Positions 6,075-7,241 of a stretch of DNA of 7,241 nt are shown here, one piece after another. The notes under the pieces were generated by a model that worked only from the letters and a program-made list of their open reading frames with translations, was not told where the DNA came from and made no database searches. How positions within the stretch are numbered: position 1 is the first letter of the stretch; each line of letters begins with the position of its first letter. This DNA is from CADEED01 sp043747875 (GTDB lineage: Bacteria > Pseudomonadota > Gammaproteobacteria > Steroidobacterales > Steroidobacteraceae): assembly GCA_043747875.1 (NCBI GenBank), contig JAYTOI010000033.1, forward strand, positions 1-7,241, in the 5' to 3' direction. A program made the position numbers and the translations under genes.

Positions 6075-7214
6075 ATGCAGCATTTCATCGTGGCGTTCGT
6101 GCTTTTCTCATCTACGCTTGCCGCCGCCGAGCCGCTTGGGGCATTCACGCAGCTCACCGACGTCGGTGCGGTCGGCCGCGCAAGTCTGGCCACGTTCGAT
6201 AAAACCGGCGGCACGTATACCTTCAGCGCCAGCGGCGACAACATGTGGGCGGCGCGCGATGCGTTCGGCTATCTGTGGAAGGAGTCGCGCGGCGATGTCG
6301 CGCTGTCGGCGCGCATCGAACTGACGGGAATGAGCGCGCAAGGGCATCGCAAGGCAGGTGTGATGTTCCGTCAGTCGCTCGATGTGGATTCCGCCTACGC
6401 CGATGCGGTGGTGCACGGCGATGGGCTGACTTCTCTGCAATATCGCAGCGAGCGCGGCGGGCCCACCCGCGAAATTCAATGCGCCAGCCACGCGCCAACG
6501 CAACTGCGGCTTGCGAAACGTGGCGACTACGTGCAGCTCGAGCTCGGCAACGAGGACGGAATATTCGAGGATTCGGGCTGCGTCATAAGGATCGCACTGC
6601 GGGGCACCTTTTACACGGGCCTCGTCGTGTGCGCGCACGACAACAGCGCATTCGAGACGGCACTGTTCAAGCACGTCCAGTTGGGCCGGCCGCCCAAAAA
6701 ATCCGGCGCGCCAACGTATGCGATCGAACTACTGCCGTTGGGCTCGCTCGATCGCAAGGTGATCTATCACTCCAACGAGCCGCTGTCCGCCGCGAGCTTC
6801 ACCGTCACCGGCAATGCCATCTGCTTTCGGCAACAGGGGCGGCTGCGGCGCCTGGCGCTCGAGGCTGGGGCGGTGCCGGAAATCATCGGCACGGACAATG
6901 CCGCGCAATGCGAGGTCGCGCATTCCGCCCTGTTGGATCCGTCCAAGGCGCCGCCGGATCCCGGCCATGGCGCGGTGAAGGCATGGCTGCCACGGGTTTC
7001 GCCGGACGGCCAGACGCTCGCCTATCTAGCCGGCCGCGGGCGTGGTGACGGTAAAAAGCCACTCGCCGGCGACTACCTGCTGCGCTCGATCCCGATGGCG
7101 GGCGGTGCACCGCGTGAGCTTGCGCGCCTCTTCGGCGGCGATGGTTCGCTCGGCGTCGAACCATGGTCTGCCGACGGCAAACAACTCGTGTTCATGAGCC
7201 GCGCGCCCGAATGA
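6075..7214 (+). CDS. Secreted DUF1349-like (concanavalin-like) plus shortened TolB-like propeller protein
   Basis: The protein has 379 residues. A signal peptide ends at AAA18 (hydrophobic 4-15; the n-region MQH is unusually short and lacks Lys/Arg). GGGAG at 6065-6069 lies 5 nt before the ATG and supports this start. Residues about 33-203 form a DUF1349-type jelly-roll domain: FSASGDNMWAARDAFGYLWK, GDVALSARIE (73-82) and HRKAGVMFRQSL (91-102). Propeller sequence follows: YAIELLPLGSLDRKVIYHSN (215-234), AWLPRVSPDGQTLAYLAG (303-320), and the final blade with LARLFGGDGSLGVEPWSADG (349-368). Relatives with this domain order usually run well past 500 residues with a full propeller. Here the text jumps from the first blades (TDNAAQCEVAH, 273-283) to the last ones, suggesting an in-frame internal loss. 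The role is not known; carbohydrate or cell-wall binding is plausible for the first domain. The window ends 27 bp after the stop. Confidence 0.75.
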   Translation: MQHFIVAFVLFSSTLAAAEPLGAFTQLTDVGAVGRASLATFDKTGGTYTFSASGDNMWAARDAFGYLWKESRGDVALSARIELTGMSAQGHRKAGVMFRQSLDVDSAYADAVVHGDGLTSLQYRSERGGPTREIQCASHAPTQLRLAKRGDYVQLELGNEDGIFEDSGCVIRIALRGTFYTGLVVCAHDNSAFETALFKHVQLGRPPKKSGAPTYAIELLPLGSLDRKVIYHSNEPLSAASFTVTGNAICFRQQGRLRRLALEAGAVPEIIGTDNAAQCEVAHSALLDPSKAPPDPGHGAVKAWLPRVSPDGQTLAYLAGRGRGDGKKPLAGDYLLRSIPMAGGAPRELARLFGGDGSLGVEPWSADGKQLVFMSRAPE

Positions 7215-7241
7215 CTCGGATGTAGCTGTCACAGCAATTGT

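Noticed and set aside
1..7241. CRISPR array, tRNA or rRNA
   Set aside because: No regularly spaced short repeats, cloverleaf-like sequence or conserved rRNA segments were seen on either strand.

Overview
This is a GC-rich window whose gene style suggests a Gammaproteobacterium of the Xanthomonadales/Nevskiales/Steroidobacter type: a Gly/Pro-linker lipoprotein, an oligogalacturonate-lyase-family protein, DUF1349-propeller proteins and a YjjJ-type HipA kinase. The lineage is inferred from style, not from a marker gene. Four intact genes fill most of it. Three encode exported proteins with beta-propeller (TolB/PD40-like) folds; the fourth encodes a cytoplasmic kinase.

Layout: positions 1-219 hold no supported gene, only a strong GC-rich hairpin with a U-tract on the minus strand (94-125), a possible -10 box and a 14-bp palindrome. 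Positions 220-2277 (+) encode a lipoprotein with two cadherin/Ig-like domains and a propeller. It converges, with a 30-nt gap, on a minus-strand gene (3669-2308) for an orphan HipA-family kinase that carries its own N-terminal winged helix. Upstream of the kinase gene lies a sharply AT-rich patch (about 3695-3768) with an 8-bp-arm inverted repeat, bracketed by 9-bp direct repeats.

Positions 3775-4492 look like a graveyard. They hold a frameshifted fragment of chaperonin groEL (about 3838-3974, +), one copy of a 41-bp repeat (4035-4075), and an unidentified frameshifted minus-strand coding remnant (about 4404-4151). Next come a well-supported RBS and an oligogalacturonate-lyase-family (PL22-like) secreted propeller (4493-5797, +). 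A short spacer holds the second copy of the 41-bp repeat (5987-6027). The last gene (6075-7214, +) is a secreted DUF1349-like plus propeller protein that appears to have lost its middle blades.

How the genes might work together: the exported propeller proteins fit an envelope or periplasmic carbohydrate-related role. Only the PL22-like protein has visible candidate metal ligands, and no transporter, regulator or other pectin gene is present to confirm a pathway. The kinase appears unrelated to them and has its own AT-rich control region. The most unusual parts are the relic-rich intergenic region with the repeat pair flanking the PL22-like gene, and the kinase's control region.
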